Positions 7,284-17,042 are shown, counted from the first letter of the stretch. The stretch is 32,094 bases of DNA from Pseudonocardia sp. (GCF_025965585.1 NZ_JAOPWR010000511.1:1-32094), one strand, 5' to 3'. Translations and numbers: made by a program. Notes: generated by a model not told the origin, from the sequence alone.

Positions 7284-9962
7284 TCACTGCCTCTCGTCGC
7301 CGAGCTCGGAGAGGATGAGCGCGCCGACCTCGGCGGCGTGCGGCTCACGCATGAGCGAGCTGTGCTCGGCGTCGATCTCGACGATCTTGAACGAGCCGCC
7401 GGCGATGGAGATCCAGGCATCCGGGCCGTCGGGGTTGTTGTCGCCGAGGACGAGCAGCGTGGGTGTGGTGAACGGGCGCAGCGCGTACTTGCGCGCGACC
7501 AGCCCGGTGTGGTCGAAGAACGCGTCGAACTGCTTCTGCCCGGAGAACGGGACTACGCCTGCGAGCCGGGCCCGGACGCGCTCGCCGAGCTGGTCGAGCT
7601 CGGGCAGACCGTCGGGCAGCACGGTCTCGAGCCGGGTGCGCACGGTGCCCGCGACCGCGCCGGCGACCTTGTCGACGCCGCGGCGCAGCACCGTCTTCTT
7701 CGCCGGCCGCAGCGCCGTGACCGCCGACGGCTGCGAGGACGCGTGCGGCGCGAGCGGCCCCTGGGAGCTCTTGGGCTGGTAGGTGTCGAGCAGCGTGACG
7801 TGCTGGACGATCTGCCCGGCCGCCTCGAGCTGGCGGGCGACCTCGAGTGCGACGAGTCCGCCGAACGAGTGCCCGATCAGGATGTAGGGGCCGCGGGGCT
7901 GGATGACGCGCATGAGCTGCAGGGCGCGGGAGGCGGCGGCTTCGACGGACCTGTCGGGGATGGCGCGCTGTTCGAGGCCGTGGGCCTGGAAGGAGTAGAC
8001 GGGACGGTCGCCGAGGTGGCGCGCGATGGGGCCGAAGGTCAGTGCGAGGGAGCCGCCGCCGACGAAGCAGAAGGCGGGGGTGCGAGTGCCGCCGGTGCGC
8101 AGGGCGACGACGTCGGGGTGGCTGGGCAGGGACACGGAGCCGAGGGTGACGCGCTGGGTGAACTGGCGCAGCGTGGGGGCTTCGACGAGGTCGGAGGAGA
8201 CCAGCGCGATGCCGAGGCGGTCGTCGACGAGGGTGAGCATCTCCTCGGCGGTCAGCGAGTCGCCGCCGAGCTCCATGAAGTCGTCGTCGAGGCCGACGGA
8301 GTCGAGACCGAGGACCTCGCCCCACAGGTCGGCGAGCACGATCTCCCACTGGGTGGTGGGGGGTGCGGTCGCGGACTTCAGCTCGGCGGCGGGGAGGGCC
8401 TGGCGGTCGACCTTGCCGCGTTCGTTCCGCGGCAGGGAGGCGACCTGGACGATGGCGGAGGGCACCATGTACTCGGGCAGCCGCTCGCGCAGGCGGCGGC
8501 GGATCATGGCGGGGGACTCGGCGCGGTAGCGGGTGTCGGCGGCGACGTAGGCGACGAGGTAGCTGGATGCGGGCGGCCGGACGACGGCGAGGACCGCGAC
8601 CTCGCTGACGGCGTCGGAGTCGAGGATGGCGGCTTCGACCTCGCTGGGGTCGACGAGGTAGCCGCGGATCTTGACCGCGGCGTCGGTGCGTCCGGCGAAG
8701 CTGAGGACGCCGTTCTCGACGCGGCCCATGTCGCCGGGGCGGCAGAAGCGCCGTCCGTGGTCGTCGCGGCCGAACTTGAGCGCCTCGGCCTCGGGGTTGC
8801 GCCAGTACCCGCCGGCCAGGTAGTCCGACGCCACCAGCAGCTCGCCGACCTCGCCCGGGGTGACGGGGGCGCCGTCCTCCTTCAGGACGCGCAGCTCCTT
8901 GTTGGCGACGACCCGGCCGGCCGGGACCGCGCCGTCCAGCACGGTGGCGCCGTCGGGGATCTCGAAGAACGAGAGGTTGCCGACCTCGGACGAGCCGGTC
9001 CAGTTGAAGAACGACGCACCCGGCTGCAGATGCGGGCGCAGGGCGTCGTAGTCGCGCCAGTACACGGCCTCGCCGACCGTGGCCACGAGCCGCACCGTGT
9101 CCAGCGTCTGCCCGGGCGACAGCGCGCCGACCAGCGAGCGCAGCAGGTGGGGCGTGCAGTTGAGCATGGTGAGCCCCTGGCCGGTGATCCACGGCTCGAG
9201 CCCGCGGACACCGCGGTCGCGCGGGTCGTAGGCCCAGATGCCGGCGCCGTTGAGCAGCGCCATCAGCATCAGCGTGAACCCGGCGGCGAACGACAGCGGC
9301 AGTACCTGGGTGACGCGGTCGTCGGGGCCGATACCGAAGACGTTCGAGCCGGCATAGGCGTCGTTGAGCGAGTAGCCGTGGGTGGTGACGACGCCCTTCG
9401 GCTTCCCCGTGGACCCCGAGGTGAACACGATGCACATCGGGTCGCCCAGGCGCGCGGGCGGCACGGCGGCCAGCGCGGCGCGGTCGGCGGCGCAAGCGGC
9501 GGTGTCGGCGGGGTCGACGCCCGCGGCCATCTCGTCGAGCCGCAGCGTGGTGGGGATGCCCAGCTCGGCGGCGAGGCCGGCGTGGTCGGCGTCGGTGACG
9601 CAGACGGTGCTGCCGGCGAGCTCGACGATCTGGCGCAGCCGCTCCACGGGCAGATGCGCGTCGAGCGCGACGAGGATGCGCCCGGCCTTCATCACCGACC
9701 ACAGTCCGACGATGCCCTCGGCGCCGTGGTCGAGCACGGTGATCACCGGGGTGCCGTCGGCGGGCGCGGCGGCGAGCAGCTTCGCGGCGACGGCGTCGCT
9801 GATCGCGTCGACCTGGGCGAAGGTGAAGCTCGCGCCCGGGGAGCTGATCGCGGGGGCGTCCCCGAGGGCCTTCGCGACCAGCCGCCAGCGCTCGACCACC
9901 GACTCCACCTCACCGGGAACGGTGAGTGGTTGCAGTTCCGAGGTGCTGGTGGCGATCGTCAT
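7284..9962 (-). CDS. NRPS-like synthetase with A-PCP-TE architecture and no condensation domain
   Basis: A domain (IVFTSGSTGKPKGVV, GDMGRVENGVLSFAGRTDAAVKIRGYLVDPSEVE, NERGKVDRQAL), carrier site DDDFMELGGDSLTAEEML, thioesterase GPYILIGHSFGGLVALEVARQL (GHSFGG). ATG at 9962. Confidence 0.93.
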   Translation of the reverse strand: MTIATSTSELQPLTVPGEVESVVERWRLVAKALGDAPAISSPGASFTFAQVDAISDAVAAKLLAAAPADGTPVITVLDHGAEGIVGLWSVMKAGRILVALDAHLPVERLRQIVELAGSTVCVTDADHAGLAAELGIPTTLRLDEMAAGVDPADTAACAADRAALAAVPPARLGDPMCIVFTSGSTGKPKGVVTTHGYSLNDAYAGSNVFGIGPDDRVTQVLPLSFAAGFTLMLMALLNGAGIWAYDPRDRGVRGLEPWITGQGLTMLNCTPHLLRSLVGALSPGQTLDTVRLVATVGEAVYWRDYDALRPHLQPGASFFNWTGSSEVGNLSFFEIPDGATVLDGAVPAGRVVANKELRVLKEDGAPVTPGEVGELLVASDYLAGGYWRNPEAEALKFGRDDHGRRFCRPGDMGRVENGVLSFAGRTDAAVKIRGYLVDPSEVEAAILDSDAVSEVAVLAVVRPPASSYLVAYVAADTRYRAESPAMIRRRLRERLPEYMVPSAIVQVASLPRNERGKVDRQALPAAELKSATAPPTTQWEIVLADLWGEVLGLDSVGLDDDFMELGGDSLTAEEMLTLVDDRLGIALVSSDLVEAPTLRQFTQRVTLGSVSLPSHPDVVALRTGGTRTPAFCFVGGGSLALTFGPIARHLGDRPVYSFQAHGLEQRAIPDRSVEAAASRALQLMRVIQPRGPYILIGHSFGGLVALEVARQLEAAGQIVQHVTLLDTYQPKSSQGPLAPHASSQPSAVTALRPAKKTVLRRGVDKVAGAVAGTVRTRLETVLPDGLPELDQLGERVRARLAGVVPFSGQKQFDAFFDHTGLVARKYALRPFTTPTLLVLGDNNPDGPDAWISIAGGSFKIVEIDAEHSSLMREPHAAEVGALILSELGDERQ

Positions 9963-10678
9963 TCTCGGCTCTCCTGGTTTCTGACCCTGGTTTCGTGGCT
10001 GACCGTGCAGCCGCAGTTCGTCTGGACCGGGCCGTGATTGTTCCGGTGCGCATGCTGCTCCGTCGCAGCGGGGTCGATGGCGCCGTTTTCCGTGCGTCGG
10101 CAACATCTGGTCACCACCGGGGAGCGGGCGACCGAGCGTGCCGTTGTCGGGGGTCGAAAGAGTAGCGCACCCGCGGGAAGCGACCCCGCTCGTCGGTGAC
10201 CGCCGGGCGACGGTCGCCGACGGTTCAGCGACGGGCCGGGCGGCACCGGCTCAGTGCATCCGACAGTCGACCACTGACCTGCTCGTTCTCACCCGTACGG
10301 CGCACCGGGCCCTTGCCCTGCGCGGAGCGTGACCCTCGGCCCGGACGCCCGTTCCGCACCCCGTGTCCGGCCCCGTCCGGAGGACACCCGGCTGGTCGGG
10401 CTCCGGGACGTGACGTGTCGGGCCGCCGAACCGCACGATGCCGGTGAACCGGACACGGCACCCGTCGTGGTGCCCGCGACCGGGGTTCCTCAGCGGGCAC
10501 TCAGGGGGCGTCGCCTACGCTTCCGCACCGTGCCCGATCGCCGTCGACTCCTGGTGACCGGCCGCCATTCCCGGAGTCTTCCGGCACCGCCCGATCGGCG
10601 TCCGCGCATTTGTCGCGGGCACATTCGGACGATTGTCGAGGTGTCCGGTCCAGGCGGTTCCCGAAAGGTGCGCACGAC

Positions 10679-11152
10679 ATGACGACCACCGCTCCGCGGA
10701 CCCGGTTATCGCCGGCCTCCGCGGTGTGCGCGATCGTCGTCGCGGGCCTGCTGATGAGCCTGGTCGTGCTGTGCTGCTGTGCCGGGGAGGCCGCGGGCGG
10801 CGCGACGGAGCACGGGGGCGCGTCGCTCGCGGCGACGTCCACCCCGTCCGTCCACGCCGCCGTGATCGACGCGCGGACGGTCGGCACGGGCTCGACGACC
10901 GCCGGCCACGCCTCCCGTACGCCCGGTGGCCGGGGCGACGTCACCGGCGACGGGGCCGGGAGCGCGGACCACGGGTGCAGGCACCCCGCGGCGATCGTGA
11001 CGGCATCCCCCCTGTTCTCGCGGGACCTCGCGGTCGCGACGGTCCCCCGGCTGCCGTCGGGGCACGCCGCCGCCGCAGGGTCGGCGGACGCCACCGGGCG
11101 CCCCGCGGCACGGGCGCCCGCACCCCATCTCCTCTGCGTGATGCGCACGTAG
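10679..11152 (+). CDS. Hypothetical small secreted/membrane-anchored protein with Cys cluster
   Basis: Hydrophobic N-terminus VCAIVVAGLLMSLVVLCCCAGEAAGG; C-terminal HGCRHP and HLLCVMRT; followed by a GT39-like gene. Confidence 0.6.
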   Translation: MTTTAPRTRLSPASAVCAIVVAGLLMSLVVLCCCAGEAAGGATEHGGASLAATSTPSVHAAVIDARTVGTGSTTAGHASRTPGGRGDVTGDGAGSADHGCRHPAAIVTASPLFSRDLAVATVPRLPSGHAAAAGSADATGRPAARAPAPHLLCVMRT

Positions 11153-11290
11153 GCCGAGGGCCGTCCCGAGGCGATTCCCGTGCTGGTCGCGGGGTCGTCC
11201 CGCTCCCTCGTCTCCACACCGATCGCACGGCCGCGCCGTCCGGGCGCCCTCGATCGATGCCGCCTTCTTCCTTTCCGCAGGAGTCACCCG

Positions 11291-12871
11291 ATGTCAGTCA
11301 GAGACCACCCGTCCACGGACGTCATGGATCCGATTCCGCCGCCGGAGGACCCGGTCCCGCCCCTGCGGGGCGACACGCTGGGGCGCTGGGCCCTCGGCGT
11401 GGTCGGGGTCGTCGCGGTGCTGTCCGTGGTGCGCGCGGTCCTGCCGATGCCCTGGCTCGGCGACATCTGGCGCCCCGCCGACACGGCCAGCATCGCCCAC
11501 AACTTCTACGTGGGCGGGATGAACATCTTCCTGCCCCAGATCGACTGGGGCGGGGCGGGCCCCGGCTACGTCGAGGCCGAGCTGCAGATCCTGCCGTGGA
11601 TCTCGGCCGCGCTCTACCACGTGGTCGGCGAGCACGCCTGGGTCGGCCGCCTGGTGTCGCTGGCGGTCACGCTCGGTGGCGTGGCGGTCTTCTGGGCGCT
11701 GATCAAGCGGCTGGTGCCCGCCCGCACGGCGCGGTGGGCGCTCATCGCATACATGGTGTCGCCCGCGGTGATGACCTACGGCAACGCGTTCATGCCCGAC
11801 GTCACGGTGCTGTTCTTCTACCTGCTCACGCTGCTGTTCTTCCAGCGCTGGCTGGCGCAGGACCGCCTGGTCTGGCTCGTCTCCGCTGCCGCCGCGGCGT
11901 CGCTGGCGGCGCTGGCCAAGCCCACCTCGCTGCACGTCTTCCTGATCCTGCTGATCTGGCTGCTGATCTCCGCGCGCGATCGGCTGCGCAGGCCCTCGCT
12001 CTACGTGGCCGGGGTGGCGTCGCTCATCCTGCCCGCGGCGTGGCTCTGGTACTCGCACGAGCTGTACGTGCAGTACGGCAACACGTTCGGCGTGATCTCG
12101 GGTGGCGACAGCAAGTTCGGCACCATCGCCATCTGGACGTCGTCGCTGTTCTGGACCGGCAACATCACCATCGAGGCCACCCTGATCTACGGCATCGTCG
12201 GTGTTCCGATCGCGCTGCTGGGCGCCTGGCTGGCCCGGAAGGCCCGTGGTCCGGTGATCCTCGCGGCCGGGTTGCCCGCGCTGATCGTCTTCTACTTCGC
12301 GGTGGGGCGTTACAGCTCCGAGCTGGGCCCGCAGTACCACATCTTCTCGCTGCCCTTCGCCGCTCTGCTGATCGGCATCGGCATCGAGGGGGTGGCGCGG
12401 TGGCTGCGCGGGCGCGTGTCCGTCGTCGTCCGCGCCGGGCTGGCGGTGGTCGCGGTGCTGCTGCTGTTCGCCCAGAGCGCGCAGATCTTCGCCACCTCGT
12501 TCCAGGACGACAGCGGTGCGTACGGCGCGTGCGCCGCCCAGCTCGACCAGGTCTCCAGGCCCGGCGACCTCGTGGTCATCGGCACGACGAGCCTGGCGAT
12601 CGACAAGGGCACGGCGAACAACTACCAGGAGCCGACGATCTTCTACCTGGCAGGCCGCAAGGGCTGGAGCCTCCCGGCCGACCGGTACCGGTCGTCCTAC
12701 CTGCAGGACTACGCCGCGCAGGGGGCGAAGTACTTCGTGAACTACGACCCGTCGCTCGCCCCGGCGGGGAGCCAGATCGCCGAGTGGCTCGCGACCGACG
12801 CCCGGCAGGTGCGGACGAGCGCCGTGAACGGGTGCGACATCTGGTCACTGCGTCCGGGGACGCGGGCCTGA
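11291..12871 (+). CDS. Glycosyltransferase family 39-like (ArnT/PMT-type) integral membrane protein
   Basis: GT-C fold pattern: many TMs, early acidic loop GDIWRPADTASIAHNFY, MPDVTVLFFYLLTLLFF; C-terminal soluble segment. Confidence 0.8.
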   Translation: MSVRDHPSTDVMDPIPPPEDPVPPLRGDTLGRWALGVVGVVAVLSVVRAVLPMPWLGDIWRPADTASIAHNFYVGGMNIFLPQIDWGGAGPGYVEAELQILPWISAALYHVVGEHAWVGRLVSLAVTLGGVAVFWALIKRLVPARTARWALIAYMVSPAVMTYGNAFMPDVTVLFFYLLTLLFFQRWLAQDRLVWLVSAAAAASLAALAKPTSLHVFLILLIWLLISARDRLRRPSLYVAGVASLILPAAWLWYSHELYVQYGNTFGVISGGDSKFGTIAIWTSSLFWTGNITIEATLIYGIVGVPIALLGAWLARKARGPVILAAGLPALIVFYFAVGRYSSELGPQYHIFSLPFAALLIGIGIEGVARWLRGRVSVVVRAGLAVVAVLLLFAQSAQIFATSFQDDSGAYGACAAQLDQVSRPGDLVVIGTTSLAIDKGTANNYQEPTIFYLAGRKGWSLPADRYRSSYLQDYAAQGAKYFVNYDPSLAPAGSQIAEWLATDARQVRTSAVNGCDIWSLRPGTRA

Positions 12872-12876
12872 GTGCC

Positions 12877-13014
12877 GTGACCGTCCGCCGGCTCGGAGCA
12901 CTCGGGCCGGCGGACGCGCGGGTGCGGAACCACGCCGGTGCCATCGAGATGGAGATCGTCGACGCACAGCGCGCCGAGATCACCACGATGCGGCAACCGT
13001 TGGCCACCGGCTGA
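12877..13014 (+). pseudogene. Possible DUF305-family remnant (internally deleted)
   Basis: In-frame NHAGAIEM directly fused to EIVDAQRAEITTMRQPLA; both resemble DUF305 motifs (HHxGAIEMA and IxxAQxAEIxxMR), with the usual intervening segment missing. Confidence 0.45.
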
Positions 13015-13107
13015 CGGTGGGTGGGGCCCGTTCATCGATCGTGGGCGGGCCCCGTCGGTCGGCGTTTCGAGAGGCGCAGGGGTTCGCACGCAGGGAGACT
13101 CGCGTGC

Positions 13108-13593
13108 ATGACCCGCTTCTCCGCCACCACCGAGTCCGAGGCCGTCGTGGCCGCCGACCGCGCCGCGATCTGGAAGGTGCTCACCGACCCGGTGCTCCTG
13201 CCGCAGCTCACGCCGCTGCTGTCGCGGATCGAGACCGACGGGGACCTGTGGCGGTGGCACCTGATCAAGCTGTCGGTGCTCGGCGTGGGGATCAGCCCCG
13301 TGTTCACCGAGCGCATGGTCTTCGACGAGGGTCGCCGGATCGACTACACCCACGAGCCGCCGAAGGGCGTCACCGAGCGCACCGGCGCCGAGGGCAGCTA
13401 CATGCTCTCCGACGTCGAGGGCGGCACCCACCTGGGCATCAGCCTCACGCTCGACGTCGACCTGCCGCTTCCGCGGCTCGCCGCGCCCGGCGTCACGGCG
13501 GTCATGAAGGAGACGATGGCGCGGATGGGCGACCGGTTCTCGGCGAACCTCCTGCAGCACCTCGGGGTGTCGGAGGCGAGAAGGTCACAGTGA
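13108..13593 (+). CDS. SRPBCC family (polyketide cyclase/START-like) protein
   Basis: ESEAVVAADRAAIWKVLTDPVLLPQLTPLLSRIETDGDLWRWHL...; typical SRPBCC length and pattern. Confidence 0.8.
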   Translation: MTRFSATTESEAVVAADRAAIWKVLTDPVLLPQLTPLLSRIETDGDLWRWHLIKLSVLGVGISPVFTERMVFDEGRRIDYTHEPPKGVTERTGAEGSYMLSDVEGGTHLGISLTLDVDLPLPRLAAPGVTAVMKETMARMGDRFSANLLQHLGVSEARRSQ

Positions 13594-13660
13594 AACAGTC
13601 AGAGGTGACCGATACAGTGCGTCGAGGACGTGGTTTCGGGCTGCAGCGGAGGAGTTCGTC

Positions 13661-14809
13661 ATGCGGGACGCAGTGATCGTGGAGGCGGTGCGCACGCCGG
13701 TCGGCAAGCGGGGCGGCGGGCTGTCGGGGGTGCACCCGGTGGACCTGTCGGCGCATGTGCTCAGGTCGCTCGCGGAGCGCTCCGGCGTCGACCCCGCGCT
13801 GGTCGACGACGTCATCTGGGGCTGCGTCTCCCAGGCCGGTGAGCAGACCTTCGACATCGGCCGCACGGCGGTGCTCGCGGCGGGCTGGCCGGAGACGGTC
13901 ACGGGTGTGACGATCGACCGCCAGTGCGGCTCGTCGCAGCAGTCGGTGCACTTCGCCGCCGCGGGCCTGGTCGCGGGGCAGTACGACGTGGTGGTGGCCG
14001 GTGGTGTGGAGTCGATGAGCCGAGTGCCGATGGGCTCCACGCTGCAGGGCGCCGACCCCTACGGGGAGGGCTTCCTGGCACGTTTCGACGGTGTCCGCCC
14101 GAACCAGGGTGTGGGTGCGGAGATGATCGCCGAGCGGTGGGGCTTCTCCCGCAGGCAGCTCGACGAGTTCTCGGCCGGGTCGCACGAGAAGGCCGCCGCG
14201 GCGCAGGACGAGGGCCGGTTCGACGCGCAGATCGTGCCGGTCACCACGCCCGACGGCACGGTGGTGAGCAAGGACGAGGGCATCCGCCGCGGCTCGTCGG
14301 TGGAGAGCCTGGCCGGGCTGAAGACGGTGTTCAGGCCCGAGGGCGGAACGATCACCGCGGGCAACAGCTCGCAGATCTCGGACGGCTCGGCGGCGCTGCT
14401 GATGATGACCTCGGAGAAGGCCGCCGAGCTGGGACTGACCCCGATCGCCCGCGTGCACACCGCGGTGCTGGCGGGCGCCGACCCGGTGATCATGCTGACC
14501 GCGCCGATCCCGGCCACGGTCAAGGCGTTGCGCAAGAGCGGTCTGTCGGTCGACGAGATCGGCGTGTTCGAGGTCAACGAGGCGTTCGCGCCGGTGCCGC
14601 TGGCCTGGCTGGCGGACCTCGGGGCGGACGCGAAGTCGCTGAACCCGAACGGTGGCGCGATCGCGCTGGGCCACCCGCTGGGCGGCTCGGGTGCGCGGAT
14701 CATGACCACGCTGGTGCACCACATGCGCGACAACGGCATCCGCTACGGCCTGCAGACCATGTGCGAGGGCGGCGGCCAGGCCAACGCCACCGTCCTGGAG
14801 CTCATCTGA
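13661..14809 (+). CDS. Thiolase family protein (acetyl-CoA C-acyltransferase)
   Basis: Nucleophile region DRQCGSSQQSVHFAAAGLVAGQYDVVVAGGVESMSRVPMG and NPNGGAIALGHPLGGSGAR. Confidence 0.96.
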   Translation: MRDAVIVEAVRTPVGKRGGGLSGVHPVDLSAHVLRSLAERSGVDPALVDDVIWGCVSQAGEQTFDIGRTAVLAAGWPETVTGVTIDRQCGSSQQSVHFAAAGLVAGQYDVVVAGGVESMSRVPMGSTLQGADPYGEGFLARFDGVRPNQGVGAEMIAERWGFSRRQLDEFSAGSHEKAAAAQDEGRFDAQIVPVTTPDGTVVSKDEGIRRGSSVESLAGLKTVFRPEGGTITAGNSSQISDGSAALLMMTSEKAAELGLTPIARVHTAVLAGADPVIMLTAPIPATVKALRKSGLSVDEIGVFEVNEAFAPVPLAWLADLGADAKSLNPNGGAIALGHPLGGSGARIMTTLVHHMRDNGIRYGLQTMCEGGGQANATVLELI

Positions 14810-15648
14810 TGCCGAACCGTCTCGCCGGCCGCACCATCGTCATGTCCGGCGGCAGCCGCGGCATCGGGCTGGCCATCCTCGTCGCCGCGGCCCGGGAGGG
14901 CGCCAACGCCGTCCTCATGGCGAAGACCGATGCCCCCGACCCGCGGCTGCCCGGCACCGTGCACACCGCGGTGGAGGAGATCCAGGCCGCGGGCGGCAAG
15001 GCCGTCGCGGTGGTCGGGGACGTCCGCGTCGAGGCCGACGTCGAGCGCGCTGCGGCCACGGCCGTGGAGCAGTTCGGCGGCATCGACATCGTGATCAACA
15101 ACGCTAGCGCCCTGAACATGGCGGGCACCGAGGCGTTGACGCCGAAGCGGTTCGACCTGATGCAGCAGATCAACTCCCGCGGTACGTTCCTGCTCACGCG
15201 GGCCTGCCTGCCGCACCTCAAGGAGTCCGAGGACGCGCAGATCGTCACGCTCTCGCCCCCGATCAACCTGGCGCCGGAGTGGCTGGGGAAGTTTCCGGCC
15301 TACATGATCTCGAAGTACGGCATGTCACTGCTGACGCTGGGCTGGGCGGCCGAGTTCGCCCCTGGTGAGGACGGCACCGCGGGTGTGCGGGCGAACTGCC
15401 TGTGGCCGCAGACCACGATCGCCACGGCGGCCGTGATCAACCTGCTCGGCGGCGAGGAGGCGGCCGCCCGGTCGCGCACGCCGGAGATCATGGGCGACGC
15501 CGCGGTGGCGCTGCTCTGCGATCCGGCGAAGCCCACCGGGCAGACGCTGATCGACGTCGACGTCCTCGCGGCGGCCGGCATCACCGACCTCTCGTCCTAC
15601 GGCGGCACGGACGACCCGGAGCTGGACTTCTTCGTCGACAAGCGCTAG
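14809..15648 (+). CDS. SDR family oxidoreductase, HSDL2-like
   Basis: SGGSRGIGLAI cofactor motif, NNAS, SPPINLAPEWLGKFPAYMISKYGMSLLTLG (YxxxK) typical of HSDL2-like SDRs; TGATG coupling to the thiolase. Confidence 0.92.
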   Translation: MPNRLAGRTIVMSGGSRGIGLAILVAAAREGANAVLMAKTDAPDPRLPGTVHTAVEEIQAAGGKAVAVVGDVRVEADVERAAATAVEQFGGIDIVINNASALNMAGTEALTPKRFDLMQQINSRGTFLLTRACLPHLKESEDAQIVTLSPPINLAPEWLGKFPAYMISKYGMSLLTLGWAAEFAPGEDGTAGVRANCLWPQTTIATAAVINLLGGEEAAARSRTPEIMGDAAVALLCDPAKPTGQTLIDVDVLAAAGITDLSSYGGTDDPELDFFVDKR

Positions 15649-15785
15649 CAGTCCCATGCCTCGATCGCTGTCAGGGGACGACCGTGGCGGGCGGGCGGCC
15701 CTGGGTCCGGCACCCCCACCGCGCTGATCGAGGCGTAGAGGTCGTCAGCCGATCTCTCAGAACGACGGCTGTGCCTCGAGGGTTC

Positions 15786-17042
15786 TCAGTCCGCCGCGGG
15801 GAAGGGCGGGCGGTCGTCGAGGCGGAGCGAGAGCTTCCCGGCCGCCCGCCACGCCCGCGCGGTGACGTCGCGGTCCTCGTCGGTCACGAGATTGCCCATC
15901 ACCCGCAGGGCCACCGTCATCAGGGCGGTGGAGCGCATCCCCACAGGCCCGGCCAGCGGCAGCAGCTTCGGCAGGGTGAGCAGCCCCGCGAGGCGGCGGG
16001 CGATGGAGAACGCCTGGCCGTAGTGGTGGCGCAGGGTGGCGGGCCAGCCCGTGCCCAGATGGCGCTCCTGCACCATCAGCTCGGCCACCAGCCGCCCGGT
16101 CTCCAGGCCGTAGTCGATGCCTTCGCCGTTGAGCGGGTTGACGCAGCCCGCGGCGTCGCCGATCAGGGCCCAGTTCGCCCCGGCCACGTTCGACACGGCC
16201 CCGCCCATCGGCAGCAGCGCCGACGACGGCGCGCGCACCGGCCCGTCGAGCTGCCAGTCGTCACGCCGGGCGTCGGCGTAGTGCTCGATGAGGCTGCGCA
16301 GCCGGATCTGGGCGGGTCGCCTGGCGGTGGCGAGCGTGCCCACCCCGATGTTGACCTCACCGTCCGACAGCGGGAAGACCCACCCATAGCCGGCGAGCAC
16401 CTCGTCGTCCTCACCCCGCAGCTCCAGGTGCGAGGAGATCCACTCGTCGTCGCTGCGAGCGCTGCGGATGTAGCCGCGCGCGGCCACGCCGAACGCCGTG
16501 TCGCGGTGCCACTCCCGGCCCAGCACGCGGCCCAGCGTCGACTTCGCCCCGTCGGCCACCACGAGCCGCCTGCACGCGACGGTGTGCCCGTCGTCGAACA
16601 CCACCCCGGTGACGCGCCCGCCGCTGCGCTCGACGTCGACGGCACGCGCCCCTTCGTACGGCACGGCGCCGTCCTTGAGCGCCACCTCGCGGATGCGGGC
16701 GTCGAGCTCGAGGCGGGGGACGGCACTGCCGTGGCCGGGCAGCGAGCCGCCGGGCCAGGGGAGCAGCAGCTCCTGGCCGAACCCGGCGGCGCGCAGGCCG
16801 CGGTTGGTGCCGTGGCCGTCCACCCACTCGCCGAGGCCCAGCTTCTGCAGCTCTGCGATCGCCCGGGGGGTGAGCCCGTCGCCGCAGGCCTTGTCACGGG
16901 GGAACACGGCGGCGTCGGCGAGCACGACGTCCAGCCCGGCGCGGGCGGTCCACGCGGCTGCCGCCGACCCGGCAGGTCCGGCTCCCACGACGAGGACGTC
17001 GGTGCTGCTCGGCGGTGCGGGGAGCGTGGCGTCGGCGGGCAT
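15786..17042 (-). CDS. Geranylgeranyl reductase family FAD-dependent oxidoreductase
   Basis: DVLVVGAGPAGSAAAAWTARAGLDVVLADAAVFPRDKACGDGLTPRAI; GDAAGCVNPLNGEGIDYGLETG. Confidence 0.93.
   Translation of the reverse strand: MPADATLPAPPSSTDVLVVGAGPAGSAAAAWTARAGLDVVLADAAVFPRDKACGDGLTPRAIAELQKLGLGEWVDGHGTNRGLRAAGFGQELLLPWPGGSLPGHGSAVPRLELDARIREVALKDGAVPYEGARAVDVERSGGRVTGVVFDDGHTVACRRLVVADGAKSTLGRVLGREWHRDTAFGVAARGYIRSARSDDEWISSHLELRGEDDEVLAGYGWVFPLSDGEVNIGVGTLATARRPAQIRLRSLIEHYADARRDDWQLDGPVRAPSSALLPMGGAVSNVAGANWALIGDAAGCVNPLNGEGIDYGLETGRLVAELMVQERHLGTGWPATLRHHYGQAFSIARRLAGLLTLPKLLPLAGPVGMRSTALMTVALRVMGNLVTDEDRDVTARAWRAAGKLSLRLDDRPPFPAAD

Noticed and set aside
9963-10678. Coding genes in the 700-bp gap between the NRPS-like gene and the Cys-cluster protein
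   Set aside because: ORFs there are short, overlapping in several frames and Arg/Pro-rich without family motifs; more likely regulatory or non-coding sequence.
15649-15785. GCCTCGATC/GATCGAGGC inverted repeat (15658-15666/15726-15734) as a functional terminator
   Set aside because: 59-nt loop and no T-tract; plausible but unsupported between the convergent SDR and GGR genes.
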